Shown in pieces: positions 39,215 through 46,185 of a stretch of DNA of 64,000 bases. The translations under genes and the position numbers were made by a program. The first letter of the stretch is position 1. Each line of letters opens with the position of its first letter. This DNA is from Micromonospora avicenniae. Its GTDB lineage: Bacteria > Actinomycetota > Actinomycetes > Mycobacteriales > Micromonosporaceae. A model generated the notes under the pieces. That model worked only from the letters and a program-made list of their open reading frames with translations. It was not told where the DNA came from and searched no databases. Location: positions 186,001 through 250,000 of the forward strand of contig NZ_FTNF01000005.1 in the NCBI RefSeq assembly GCF_900156065.1. Reading direction: 5' to 3'.

Positions 39215-39251
39215 GGCCCCGGGGCGGCGGGTTACGCCGGCCCCCGGGGCC
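39215..39251 (-). terminator. Hairpin terminator after the FlaA1-like gene
   Basis: GGCCCCGGGG at 39215-39224 pairs with 39242-39251, with a continuing 5-base inner stem (CGGCG/CGCCG, small bulge) and a short loop. It lies 18 bases beyond the minus-strand stop at 39270, the right place to terminate that transcript. Confidence 0.7.
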
Positions 39252-39269
39252 ACACGGGAGAAGCCGTTC

Positions 39270-41141
39270 TCAGCGCGACGACAGCCGGATGTCGACGAGA
39301 CCGTCCACCACGCCGATCGGCTGGGCGGAGAGGAGCGCGAGCTGCTCGACGACCTTCGCCGGCTCGGCGTACGGGTCGAGACCGCTCACCTCCATCGGGT
39401 CCAGCGCCGGCACGGTCACGTGCGACACCAGCGGGTGGAACGGCCGGGCGTCGAACTCGCCGGTGCCGAGCAGGTCCTCGTGCAGCTTCTCGCCGGGGCG
39501 CAGCCCGGTGTAGACGATCGGCACCGAGCTGGCCGCCTGTTCGGCCATCTGGCGGGCCAGGTCGGCGATGCGGACCGGCTCACCCATGTCGAGTACCAGG
39601 GCCTCCCCGTCCCGCCCGATCTCGGCGGCCTGCAGCACCAGGTGCACGGCCTCCTGCACGGTCATCAGGTAGCGGGTCACCTCCGGGTGGGTGACGGTCA
39701 GCGGCTTCCCGGCCTCGATCTGCCGCTGGAACGCGGTCACCACGGAACCGCGGCTGCTCAGCACGTTGCCGAACCGGACGCTGAGGAACGTACCCGGGAA
39801 CCGGGACGCCGCGTGCGCGGTCAGTCGCTCGGTGATCCGCTTCGAGTAGCCGAGCACGCTGATCGGGTCGGCCGCCTTGTCGGTGGAGATGTTGACGAAC
39901 TTCGCCACGTCCTGGCACGCGTCCAGCACGGAGAGGGTGCCCCAGACGTTGGTCATGACCGCCTCGCCGGGGTGCCGCTGGAGCAACGTGAGGTGCTTGA
40001 GCGCAGCCGCGTGGAAGATGATCTCGGGTCGGCGCTCCCGGATGATCCGGCGGATGCCCTCGTCGTCGCGCAGGTCGGCGAGGATCAGCTCCGGCCCGTC
40101 CAGCATGGCCTTCCCCGACAGCGACATCTGGAGGCTGTGCAGGGCGGATTCGTCGCGGTCCAGCATCATCAGTTCGCCCGGGTCGGCCTTCATCACCTGA
40201 CGGCAGAGCTCCGAGCCGATGGATCCGCCGGCGCCGGTGACCAGGATCCGCCGTCCGGTCAGGCTGTTCGTGCTCAGCGGAAGGTCGCCGACCACCTGGC
40301 GGCGGCCGAGCAGGTCGCTGATCTGCACGTCGCGTACGTCGGTGACGGTGATCCGGTGATCGACGAGGTCCCGCACCGGAGGGAGCACCTTGAACGACGC
40401 GCCGGTCTGGAGGGTGGCCTCGCGGATTTCGCGGATCAGCGCGGCGTCGGCGTTGGCCACCGAGAAGATGACGGAGTTGGCCCCGGTACGCCGGACCGCC
40501 GTCGCGATGTCCCGCCGGCCGCCGAGCACGCGTACCCCACCGACGCGCAGGTCACGCTTGTCCGGGTCGTCGTCGAGCGCGCCGACCGGCAGGTAGCGAC
40601 CGCGCGGGTCGCTCAACATGGCGCGTAGCAGTCCCTGCCCCGCGTCGCCCATGCCGAACAGCAGCACCGGGGTCGAGGAACGGACGTCCGGTCGCATGGC
40701 GAGGTCGCGGCGGTGCCGGTAGACGAACCGCGCGCCCAGCATGAGCAGCAGGGCCAGCGCGCCACCCACGAGTGGCGTGCTCGCCGGAATCGGCCGCTCG
40801 GTGGTCGGGAGAAGGCCGAGCAGCACGATCCCAGCGGTCGTGATGGTGGTACCCGCGACGCCCTGCACCTCCTGGAGGCTGCCGAGCGGGTGCCGTCCGG
40901 AGTAGAGCCGGCGCAGGGCCGCTACCGCCACGTACATGACGGCGGCTCCCACGCCGATGACGGCTACGCGGGTGAACTGGCCGGGCGGGAGTTGGAATTC
41001 GTACCGCGTCCAGACGGCGGCGATGAAGCCCCCCACCCAGGCGGTGGTGTCGGTGGCGAGAAAGGCCGTGGTGCGGAGGCGGGCTCTGGCCCGGCGCGCC
41101 CGCTGGTCCATGTTTTCGGTGCTCGCTGTGTCCTGCGACAT
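39270..41141 (-). CDS. FlaA1/PglF/CapD-like membrane nucleotide-sugar 4,6-dehydratase
   Basis: A 623-residue polysaccharide biosynthesis protein. The first 150 residues hold four membrane helices (for example LATDTTAWVGGFIAAVWTRYEF and VAVIGVGAAVMYVAVAALRRL), followed by a CoA-binding-like Rossmann domain (VLLFGMGDAGQGLLRAM) and a C-terminal SDR from about residue 300 with RILVTGAGGSIGSELCRQV, FHAAALKHLTLLQRHPGEAVMTNVWGT and NISTDKAADPISVLGYSKRITERL. In the active-site segment Leu stands where classical SDRs have Tyr, as in many long family members. It should convert UDP-GlcNAc to the 4-keto-6-deoxy sugar used by the aminotransferase encoded at 43797. Convergent with capG. Confidence 0.94.
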   Translation of the reverse strand: MSQDTASTENMDQRARRARARLRTTAFLATDTTAWVGGFIAAVWTRYEFQLPPGQFTRVAVIGVGAAVMYVAVAALRRLYSGRHPLGSLQEVQGVAGTTITTAGIVLLGLLPTTERPIPASTPLVGGALALLLMLGARFVYRHRRDLAMRPDVRSSTPVLLFGMGDAGQGLLRAMLSDPRGRYLPVGALDDDPDKRDLRVGGVRVLGGRRDIATAVRRTGANSVIFSVANADAALIREIREATLQTGASFKVLPPVRDLVDHRITVTDVRDVQISDLLGRRQVVGDLPLSTNSLTGRRILVTGAGGSIGSELCRQVMKADPGELMMLDRDESALHSLQMSLSGKAMLDGPELILADLRDDEGIRRIIRERRPEIIFHAAALKHLTLLQRHPGEAVMTNVWGTLSVLDACQDVAKFVNISTDKAADPISVLGYSKRITERLTAHAASRFPGTFLSVRFGNVLSSRGSVVTAFQRQIEAGKPLTVTHPEVTRYLMTVQEAVHLVLQAAEIGRDGEALVLDMGEPVRIADLARQMAEQAASSVPIVYTGLRPGEKLHEDLLGTGEFDARPFHPLVSHVTVPALDPMEVSGLDPYAEPAKVVEQLALLSAQPIGVVDGLVDIRLSSR

Positions 41142-41194
41142 TCGGTACTCCCTGTCCCATTTGCCGGCCGCTTCCGCCCGTACGGCAGAAGAGC

Positions 41195-41207
41195 TTTGGG
41201 CGTCTTC
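41195..41207 (+). promoter_or_regulatory. Shared 13-base motif, copy 2
   Basis: TTTGGGCGTCTTC lies 54 bases upstream of the FlaA1-like start, read on the plus strand. Exactly 40 bases further is a near-identical third copy, about four helical turns away, which suits two dimers binding one face of DNA. Confidence 0.42.
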
Positions 41208-41234
41208 GTCCTTGTTACATGCCTCCGATGGTCG

Positions 41235-41247
41235 TTTGGGCGTTTTC
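41235..41247 (+). promoter_or_regulatory. Shared 13-base motif, copy 3
   Basis: TTTGGGCGTTTTC, one base different from copy 2. The surrounding 178-base gap (41142-41319) is less GC-rich than the genes and also contains the short inverted repeat GGACGAACGTCC at 41258-41269. It should contain the promoter of the FlaA1-like gene. Confidence 0.42.
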
Positions 41248-41319
41248 AGAATTGCTGGGACGAACGTCCTATTTTTGGCCGAACGATTTCAGTGGACCGG
41301 TGCCGGACCGTCACCTGCC

Positions 41320-42096
41320 CTATCCGGGCAGGCCCCGCCACATCCGAGCGAAGCGGGCGAAGCCGGGCTCCGTCTCCGGCTCCGCGCTCGCCGTCGTCAT
41401 GTACCACCGGTCGATGCCCAACAGCGGTCCGAGCGTGGCGCGGATCGCTGCCCCGGCCGCGCCGCCGGGCACCCGGGCCGCGTTTGCCACACAGCGGACC
41501 CCGAACTCGTCGTCCCCCACCCGGACCCGCAGATCACCGAAGCCGTAGGCGCGGCGGTGCGCGGTGAACGAGGCCCAGTCGACGATCCGTACCGGGGTGT
41601 CCGCGGGCGATGTGGCCGCGTCGAGCTGCGTCCAGACCTGATAGCTCTGGTCCTGGTAGCCGGCCCGCCGGTACAGGCGGCGCGCCACCGTGTTCTCCAG
41701 GGAGACGTCGAGCAGAAGTTGGTCGCATCCCAACTGGTTGGCCAGCCGGACGCCGTCATCGAGCAGCCGCGAGCCGTGGCCACGGCCCTGGTCCTGCGCC
41801 CGTACCGCGATGCCGTTGAGCAGGAGCCGGCGACCGAGCAGACGCCAGTCCGCCGCCGCTCGCACCCCGGTCTCGTCGCAGAAGCAGCGCAGCAGCAACG
41901 TGTGCAGCGGCGGCGGTGGCGCGAGCGAGGCTGCGAGGAAGGCCGCGTAGTTCGACGCGTGGTAGGCGACCAACCCGGCGCACGACGACGGAACCGACTC
42001 TGCCAGTAGGCGCGCGGCGGCGGTGACGACCGGGTCGTCCGGACGGGTGGGCGCCACGACCGTCCCGGTCGTGGTCGGGTTCAGGACCGCACCCAC
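41320..42096 (-). CDS. GNAT-family N-acetyltransferase
   Basis: A 258-residue protein. The GNAT acetyl-CoA loop is visible in the middle as NGIAVRAQDQGRGHGSRLLDDGVRLAN (Q/RxxGxG/A) followed by LLLDVSLENTVARRLYRRAGYQDQS. N- and C-terminal regions are less conserved; the C-terminal third is rich in Gly/Ala. It is the last gene of the aminotransferase operon and overlaps the sugar transferase stop by 16 bases. In bacillosamine synthesis an acetyltransferase (PglD) acetylates the new 4-amino group; this GNAT could play that part here though PglD itself is a beta-helix enzyme. Confidence 0.85.
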   Translation of the reverse strand: MGAVLNPTTTGTVVAPTRPDDPVVTAAARLLAESVPSSCAGLVAYHASNYAAFLAASLAPPPPLHTLLLRCFCDETGVRAAADWRLLGRRLLLNGIAVRAQDQGRGHGSRLLDDGVRLANQLGCDQLLLDVSLENTVARRLYRRAGYQDQSYQVWTQLDAATSPADTPVRIVDWASFTAHRRAYGFGDLRVRVGDDEFGVRCVANAARVPGGAAGAAIRATLGPLLGIDRWYMTTASAEPETEPGFARFARMWRGLPG

Positions 42097-42716
42097 GACA
42101 GCTGCCGTTCCTTGTCCAGGTCGAGCATGTCAGCTGCCGGGTCGGTGGCCACTCCGCTGCCCCGCAGTACCTTGCCGACGGTCCGGGCGAGGATGACCAG
42201 GTCCAGCCGGAGCGACCACGAGGTGACGTACTCGACGTCGTATCCCAACCGCTCGTCCCACGGCACTCCGTTGCGCCCGCCGACCTGGGCGAGGCCGGTG
42301 ATGCCCGGCCGAACGTCGAAGCGGATCCGTTCCCGCTCCTTGTACCAGGGGTCGTAGCGGGGGAGCAGCGGTCGGGGACCGACCAGACTGAGGTCTCCAC
42401 GCAGCACGTTCACCAACTGGGGCAGCTCGTCGACGCTGAGCTTCCGGAGCAGCCGTCCGACCCCGCGGCAACGCACCCCGTCGGGCAGGAGCTCGCCGTT
42501 CGTGTCCCGCTCGTCGGTCATCGTGCGGAGCTTGATGATCCGGAAGGGACGCTGCCATCGACCCGTCCGTTCCTGGACGAAGAAGACCGGGCCGCCGAGC
42601 TGGACGCGGATGAGCAGCACGGCCGCCGCCAGGACCGGCGCAGTGAGGATCAACAGGACCAATGCAATCGATACGTCGAGCAGCCGTTTGATTCGCTGCT
42701 GCGCCTGGTACGACAA
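42081..42716 (-). CDS. PglC-like polyprenyl-phosphate phosphoglycosyl transferase
   Basis: A 211-residue monotopic enzyme with one N-terminal re-entrant hydrophobic segment (RLLDVSIALVLLILTAPVLAAAVLLI), then GGPVFFVQERTGRWQRPFRIIKLRTM, LLRKLSVDELPQLVNVLRGDLSLVGPRPLLP with the catalytic Asp-Glu pair, and DVRPGITGLAQVGGRNGV. It lacks the large N-terminal domain of WbaP/WcaJ, as does PglC. It transfers a phospho-sugar from a UDP-sugar to undecaprenyl phosphate and so starts repeat-unit assembly; a bacillosamine-like sugar is likely given its neighbours. ATG at 42716. Confidence 0.94.
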   Translation of the reverse strand: MSYQAQQRIKRLLDVSIALVLLILTAPVLAAAVLLIRVQLGGPVFFVQERTGRWQRPFRIIKLRTMTDERDTNGELLPDGVRCRGVGRLLRKLSVDELPQLVNVLRGDLSLVGPRPLLPRYDPWYKERERIRFDVRPGITGLAQVGGRNGVPWDERLGYDVEYVTSWSLRLDLVILARTVGKVLRGSGVATDPAADMLDLDKERQLSWVRS

Positions 42717-42747
42717 TGCGCCTCCTCACAGATCGAAGAAAGAGGTG

Positions 42748-43800
42748 TCAGGCGGCCGAAGCCCGGTAGGCGGGAAAGAAGCCGGTCGACATCAGTTCGT
42801 CGGCGGACCTACCGAGTTGCCGGGCGCGTGCGGTGACCAGCGCCGCGTACCGATCGGGGTCGGCCACCACGGCTCCGGTCCAGAACGGGGTCCGGGACCC
42901 GCCAAAGGACCGCTTGAACCGGAACAGCCCGTCGTCGGGACGAACTCCGCCGCCGAGGTGAACGAGGCGACAGCCGTTCTCCGCCGCCCAACCGAGGATC
43001 GTCCAGACGAGGAGGTTGTTGGCGCCGAGACGACCGGCTGACGGGTCCGACCCGGCGAGGTGGTAGTGAGCCCGGTCCCGGTGGCGCAGCACCAACGCCG
43101 AGGCCACCACCACTCCGTCCGCGTCGCGGACCTCGCCGATGGACAGCGCCTTGTCCAGTCCCGACGCCAGCTGCTCGTAGTAGTGGTCGGGGAACAGGTA
43201 CCAGGGCTGGCTCCCCAGCCGCACCATGGTCGACTCGTACAGCCTGCGGAACGGGGATCCGGCCGTGAGGTCGCTCGGATCAGTGGACCGGACGGCGGCG
43301 CTGAGTCCCGCGCCCCGGGCCTTCCGGATCGCCGTACGGGAACGGCCCTCCATGGCGTCCCACGCCCGGTCGGGCCCCTGGGACACCGCCACGGTGATCG
43401 TGTCCTGTCGCTGGGTGAGCTCCAGCTGGTCGAGCGCGCGAACGGCCTGCACCGACGCGGGATCCAGGGGCGAGAAGCGGAGGAACACGGCGAGGGTACG
43501 GGTCTGCCGCCAGTGGTCGATGGTCCGCCGCCAGAACCCGGCGAGATCGGCTTCCGAGCAGCCGGGGTCGACGTGGATGCCGGCGTACCCGTAGGGGGTG
43601 AAGGCGTCCAGCTCGGTCTCGTTCACATGGCGCAACACGTACGGCACGATCAGCCGGTCGTTCTCGTGTGCCACCTGCCAGGAGCCGGAGTCCAGCGAGG
43701 CCGTCGCCGTTCCGTAGGCGGAGGTGAAGTACACGTCCGGGCAGTCGGCGTCGAGCAGGACGGAGTCGTCGGGGCCGCTGACCGAGAATGGCGCGCTCAT
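42748..43800 (-). CDS. FemAB-like GNAT-fold acyl/aminoacyl transferase
   Basis: A 350-residue protein of the FemAB/peptidoglycan-bridge superfamily (double GNAT fold). Features include DVYFTSAYGTA near the N-terminus, a central basic region AMEGRSRTAIRKARGAGLSAAV, RLYESTMVRLGSQPWYLFPDHYYEQL and the C-terminal block GANNLLVWTILGWAAENGCRLVHLGGGVRPDDGLFRFKRSFGG, the most diagnostic segment. FemAB proteins add amino acids from aminoacyl-tRNA to lipid II; relatives in polysaccharide loci may acylate amino sugars. The stop lies 31 bases before the sugar transferase and its ATG overlaps the aminotransferase stop (ATGA). Confidence 0.85.
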   Translation of the reverse strand: MSAPFSVSGPDDSVLLDADCPDVYFTSAYGTATASLDSGSWQVAHENDRLIVPYVLRHVNETELDAFTPYGYAGIHVDPGCSEADLAGFWRRTIDHWRQTRTLAVFLRFSPLDPASVQAVRALDQLELTQRQDTITVAVSQGPDRAWDAMEGRSRTAIRKARGAGLSAAVRSTDPSDLTAGSPFRRLYESTMVRLGSQPWYLFPDHYYEQLASGLDKALSIGEVRDADGVVVASALVLRHRDRAHYHLAGSDPSAGRLGANNLLVWTILGWAAENGCRLVHLGGGVRPDDGLFRFKRSFGGSRTPFWTGAVVADPDRYAALVTARARQLGRSADELMSTGFFPAYRASAA

Positions 43801-44939
43801 CGGGTGGTCAGGAAGTCGTCGATCGCGTGCTCCACCCGCGCGCGGTGGGACTCCGTCAGCGCGGAACCGCTGGGCAGCGTCAGGCCGGTGGCGAAGAGCC
43901 GCTCGGCGGCCCCGGTCAGCACGGCTTCGACACCGACATGGACCGGTTGCAGGTGCATCGGCATCCAGACCGGTCGGGTCTCGATCTGCCGGTCGGCCAG
44001 GTGGGCGGCCAGGTGCTTCGCTTCCCAGCCCGCCTCCTCGGGGTCTACCACGATGACGGTCAACCAGTAGTTCTCGCCGGGGTCGCCCTCTCCGAGCAGG
44101 TGGACGCCGGGTACGGCGGCGAACATCTTGGCGTACAGCTCCCGCATGTCCCGCCGTCGACCGATCATCGCGTCGAGCCGCCGTAGCTGTGCCCGCCCGA
44201 TCGCCGCGAGGACGTTGCTCAGCCGGTAGTTGTAACCGATGTCGGCGTGCTCGTAGTGCGGTACCGGCCGGCGGGCCTGGGTCGCAAGGTAACGGACCCG
44301 ATCGGCGATCGTCGCGTCGTCGGTGAGCAGCATGCCACCGCCCGAGGTGGTGATCATCTTGTTGCCGTTGAAGGAGAGGACTCCGGCCTGTCCGAAGGAT
44401 CCTGCCGCCCGACCTCCCCGTGCCGCGCCGAGTGCCTCCGCCGCGTCCTCCAGGACGGGCACGCCGGCCTCGGCGCAGATCGGCAGGATGCGCTCGTAGT
44501 CGGCGCACCGGCCGAACATGTCCACCGGTATCACCGCCGCGACCCGGCGGCCCTCATTACGCAGTCGGGCGAGGGTCTCCTCGAGCAGGCCGACGTCGAT
44601 GTTTCCGGTCGACGGGTCGCAGTCGACGAAGAACGGTCGTGCTCCGGTGTAGACCACCGCGTTGGCGGTCGCCGCGAAGGTCAGGGTCGGCACGACCACC
44701 ACCTGGTCCGGTCCGGCACCCAGGGCCAGTAGACCGAGGTGCAGCGCGGCCGTCCCGGAGTTGGTCGCGACCGCATGTGCAGTGCCCACGCGGCGCGCCA
44801 TCTCCGATTCGAACGCGTCGACCTCCGGGCCGAGCGGCGCCACCCACCCCGACCTGATCGCTGCTATCGCGTACCGCTCCTCGAGTGGGCCGACGTCGGG
44901 CGGGGACAGGAGAATCTTGTCATTCGTCATGCTTGTCAT
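43797..44939 (-). CDS. DegT/DnrJ/EryC1/StrS sugar aminotransferase (PglE-like)
   Basis: A 380-residue PLP enzyme that aminates a 4-keto nucleotide sugar. ATNSGTAALHLGLLALG binds PLP phosphate, VPVLEDAAEALGA carries the Asp and His-loop equivalents, and SFNGNKMITTSGGGML contains the Schiff-base Lys at about residue 194. GYNYRLSNVLAAIGRAQL is the usual dimer segment. Its natural substrate is probably the product of the FlaA1-like dehydratase. ATG 44939 has GGAG a few bases upstream; ATG 44930 is possible. It opens a four-gene operon ending in the GNAT gene. Confidence 0.95.
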   Translation of the reverse strand: MTSMTNDKILLSPPDVGPLEERYAIAAIRSGWVAPLGPEVDAFESEMARRVGTAHAVATNSGTAALHLGLLALGAGPDQVVVVPTLTFAATANAVVYTGARPFFVDCDPSTGNIDVGLLEETLARLRNEGRRVAAVIPVDMFGRCADYERILPICAEAGVPVLEDAAEALGAARGGRAAGSFGQAGVLSFNGNKMITTSGGGMLLTDDATIADRVRYLATQARRPVPHYEHADIGYNYRLSNVLAAIGRAQLRRLDAMIGRRRDMRELYAKMFAAVPGVHLLGEGDPGENYWLTVIVVDPEEAGWEAKHLAAHLADRQIETRPVWMPMHLQPVHVGVEAVLTGAAERLFATGLTLPSGSALTESHRARVEHAIDDFLTTR

Positions 44940-45092
44940 CCCACTCCGCAGACGGGTCACCCTGGTTGTATCAGCCCAAACTTCGCAAACATGCCGAAAC
45001 AGCTCAGTTGGGCCGGCCATGGTGAACAACCGTCGAGGTGGCGGAACGGACACGGGTGGCGCGGAGCGCTGCGCACGCACGCCGCGCAGAGG

Positions 45093-45539
45093 TCAGGCGG
45101 GGGAACCCGGCTCGCCGTTCCCGTCGGTGAGGCGTCGGGTGAGCAGGGTCCGCAGCGGGATCGACTCACCGTCGCGCCCACCCTCGCCGACGATCAGCGG
45201 CGCCGGGCCGGGTTCGGGCTCGGCGCCGAGCAGCCGGGCCCGCAGGCCGCCGGGGACGGTCAGCAGGTGCCACCGCCCGTTGACGTCGACCGCCCGGGTG
45301 CGTGCCCGGTCCACGTACCAGCCGGTCAGCCGCGTCCGGTACCTACTCCGGCCGTCGTAGGAGCGGGCGGTGAGCGGGGTCGGGCGCAGACCACGCCGCC
45401 TCGCCTCGGCCACGAACCAGGCCACGATCTCCGCGGCCTGCGCGTGCTCCGCCGCGCGCCGGCGGGCGTCGGCCTCCGCGTGGACCCGGGCCGCGCGCCG
45501 CTGCCGCTCCGCCCAGTCCAGGCCGTCGTCGCCGCTCAC
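45093..45539 (-). CDS. Conserved actinobacterial hypothetical protein
   Basis: A 148-residue basic protein. The N-terminus is a charged helix (RQRRAARVHAEADARRRAAEHAQAAEIVAWFVAEARRRG), followed by a compact part with RSRYRTRLTGWYVDRARTRAVDVNGRWHLLTVPGG, which reads as a small beta-rich domain, and a polar tail. No catalytic motif is visible. Codon use is typical of the genome. It is separated from the polysaccharide operon by 153 bases and reads on the same strand. Confidence 0.7.
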   Translation of the reverse strand: MSGDDGLDWAERQRRAARVHAEADARRRAAEHAQAAEIVAWFVAEARRRGLRPTPLTARSYDGRSRYRTRLTGWYVDRARTRAVDVNGRWHLLTVPGGLRARLLGAEPEPGPAPLIVGEGGRDGESIPLRTLLTRRLTDGNGEPGSPA

Positions 45540-45610
45540 GCCCCGACGGTACGCCCCACCGCCGCGCTGCCCGCCGTCCGTAGGCTCCCGGGTCCGGTCC
45601 GCCGTCCTCC

Positions 45611-45709
45611 GATGCCGCTGCCGATGCCGATGCGGAAGCTGGTCAGATGCCGATGCCGATGCCGATGCGGAAGCTGGTCAGATGCCGATGCCCATGCCGG
45701 AGCTGGTCA
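45611..45709. repeat. 35-base tandem repeat, 2.8 copies
   Basis: Units at 45611-45645 and 45646-45680 are 35 bases each and differ at one position; a 29-base degenerate copy follows at 45681-45709. Each contains runs of the hexamer GATGCC and ends AAGCTGGTCA or AGCTGGTCA. No spacer separates the copies, so it is not a CRISPR array. Confidence 0.85.
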
Positions 45710-45957
45710 GCCTGCGGCGAGCGTGCGGTGGGCGTGGCGGCGGCAGCGGCCTCAGGCCGCTGGCTGTCGTGTCACCCACCTGGGTTGCTATGGAACTGAG
45801 TCGTCTGCGTCATCGCCCGATGCGGCAACGACATCAGCTCTAAAGGACGCCTGAAGTGCAACCCTCACGGCTGCCTGGCGGGGATCGACGGACTCCGGTG
45901 CGGCTTTCGTCGGAGATCCGCTCGGTCGGCGTCTCATGCGATGCCCGTCGAGGGTCG

Positions 45958-46020
45958 GCCGATCGGCTGTGCGCAGCGCGTCGGGCCGATTGGCTGTGCG
46001 CAGCGCGTCGGGCCGATCAG
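45958..46020. repeat. 27-base tandem repeat, 2.3 copies
   Basis: Units at 45958-45984 and 45985-46011 differ at one base; a third copy is cut short after GCCGAT. The core is GGCTGTGCGCAGCGCGTCGG. It lies 250 bases from the other tandem repeat in the same gene-free stretch. Confidence 0.82.
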
Positions 46021-46185
46021 CCGTGGCCTGCGCGTCGCCTCCCCGTGCCAGCGGGAGCGCGCGGACCTCGGCCGCCGAGGGAGCGGTGTCGTGCTAACGC
46101 TCCACTCGGCGGCCGTTCATCTACCGGGCGGTCGGCGACGACGTCCCGGCCCGGCTGATGCTGATGTCCGCGCCGGACGGGTGGT

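Larger units (their letters stand above)
45540..46185. other. Gene-free stretch with tandem repeats
   Basis: About 646 bases without a convincing gene. Open frames exist but encode repetitive Arg/Cys/Pro-rich strings with no start signal. The stretch holds two tandem repeat blocks (45611-45709 and 45958-46020). Near 45790 a short frame MELSRLRHRPMRQRHQL appears but has no ribosome-binding site. The segment may be a decayed gene or a recombination scar bordering the polysaccharide locus. Confidence 0.6.

Noticed and set aside
26148..44939. Mobile element or prophage carrying the polysaccharide genes
   Set aside because: Lower GC suggests exchange, but no integrase, transposase, tRNA or direct repeats were seen at the borders.
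45611..45709. Possible CRISPR array
   Set aside because: Repeat units are directly adjacent with no unique spacers, and no cas genes are nearby.
45790..45843. Tiny frame encoding a 17-residue basic peptide
   Set aside because: No Shine-Dalgarno and no context; a frame this short is expected by chance.
44739..45854. Plus-strand frame covering the 35-base repeats
   Set aside because: It begins antisense to the aminotransferase, encodes repetitive Met/Pro/Arg and Cys/Arg strings and has no ribosome-binding site.
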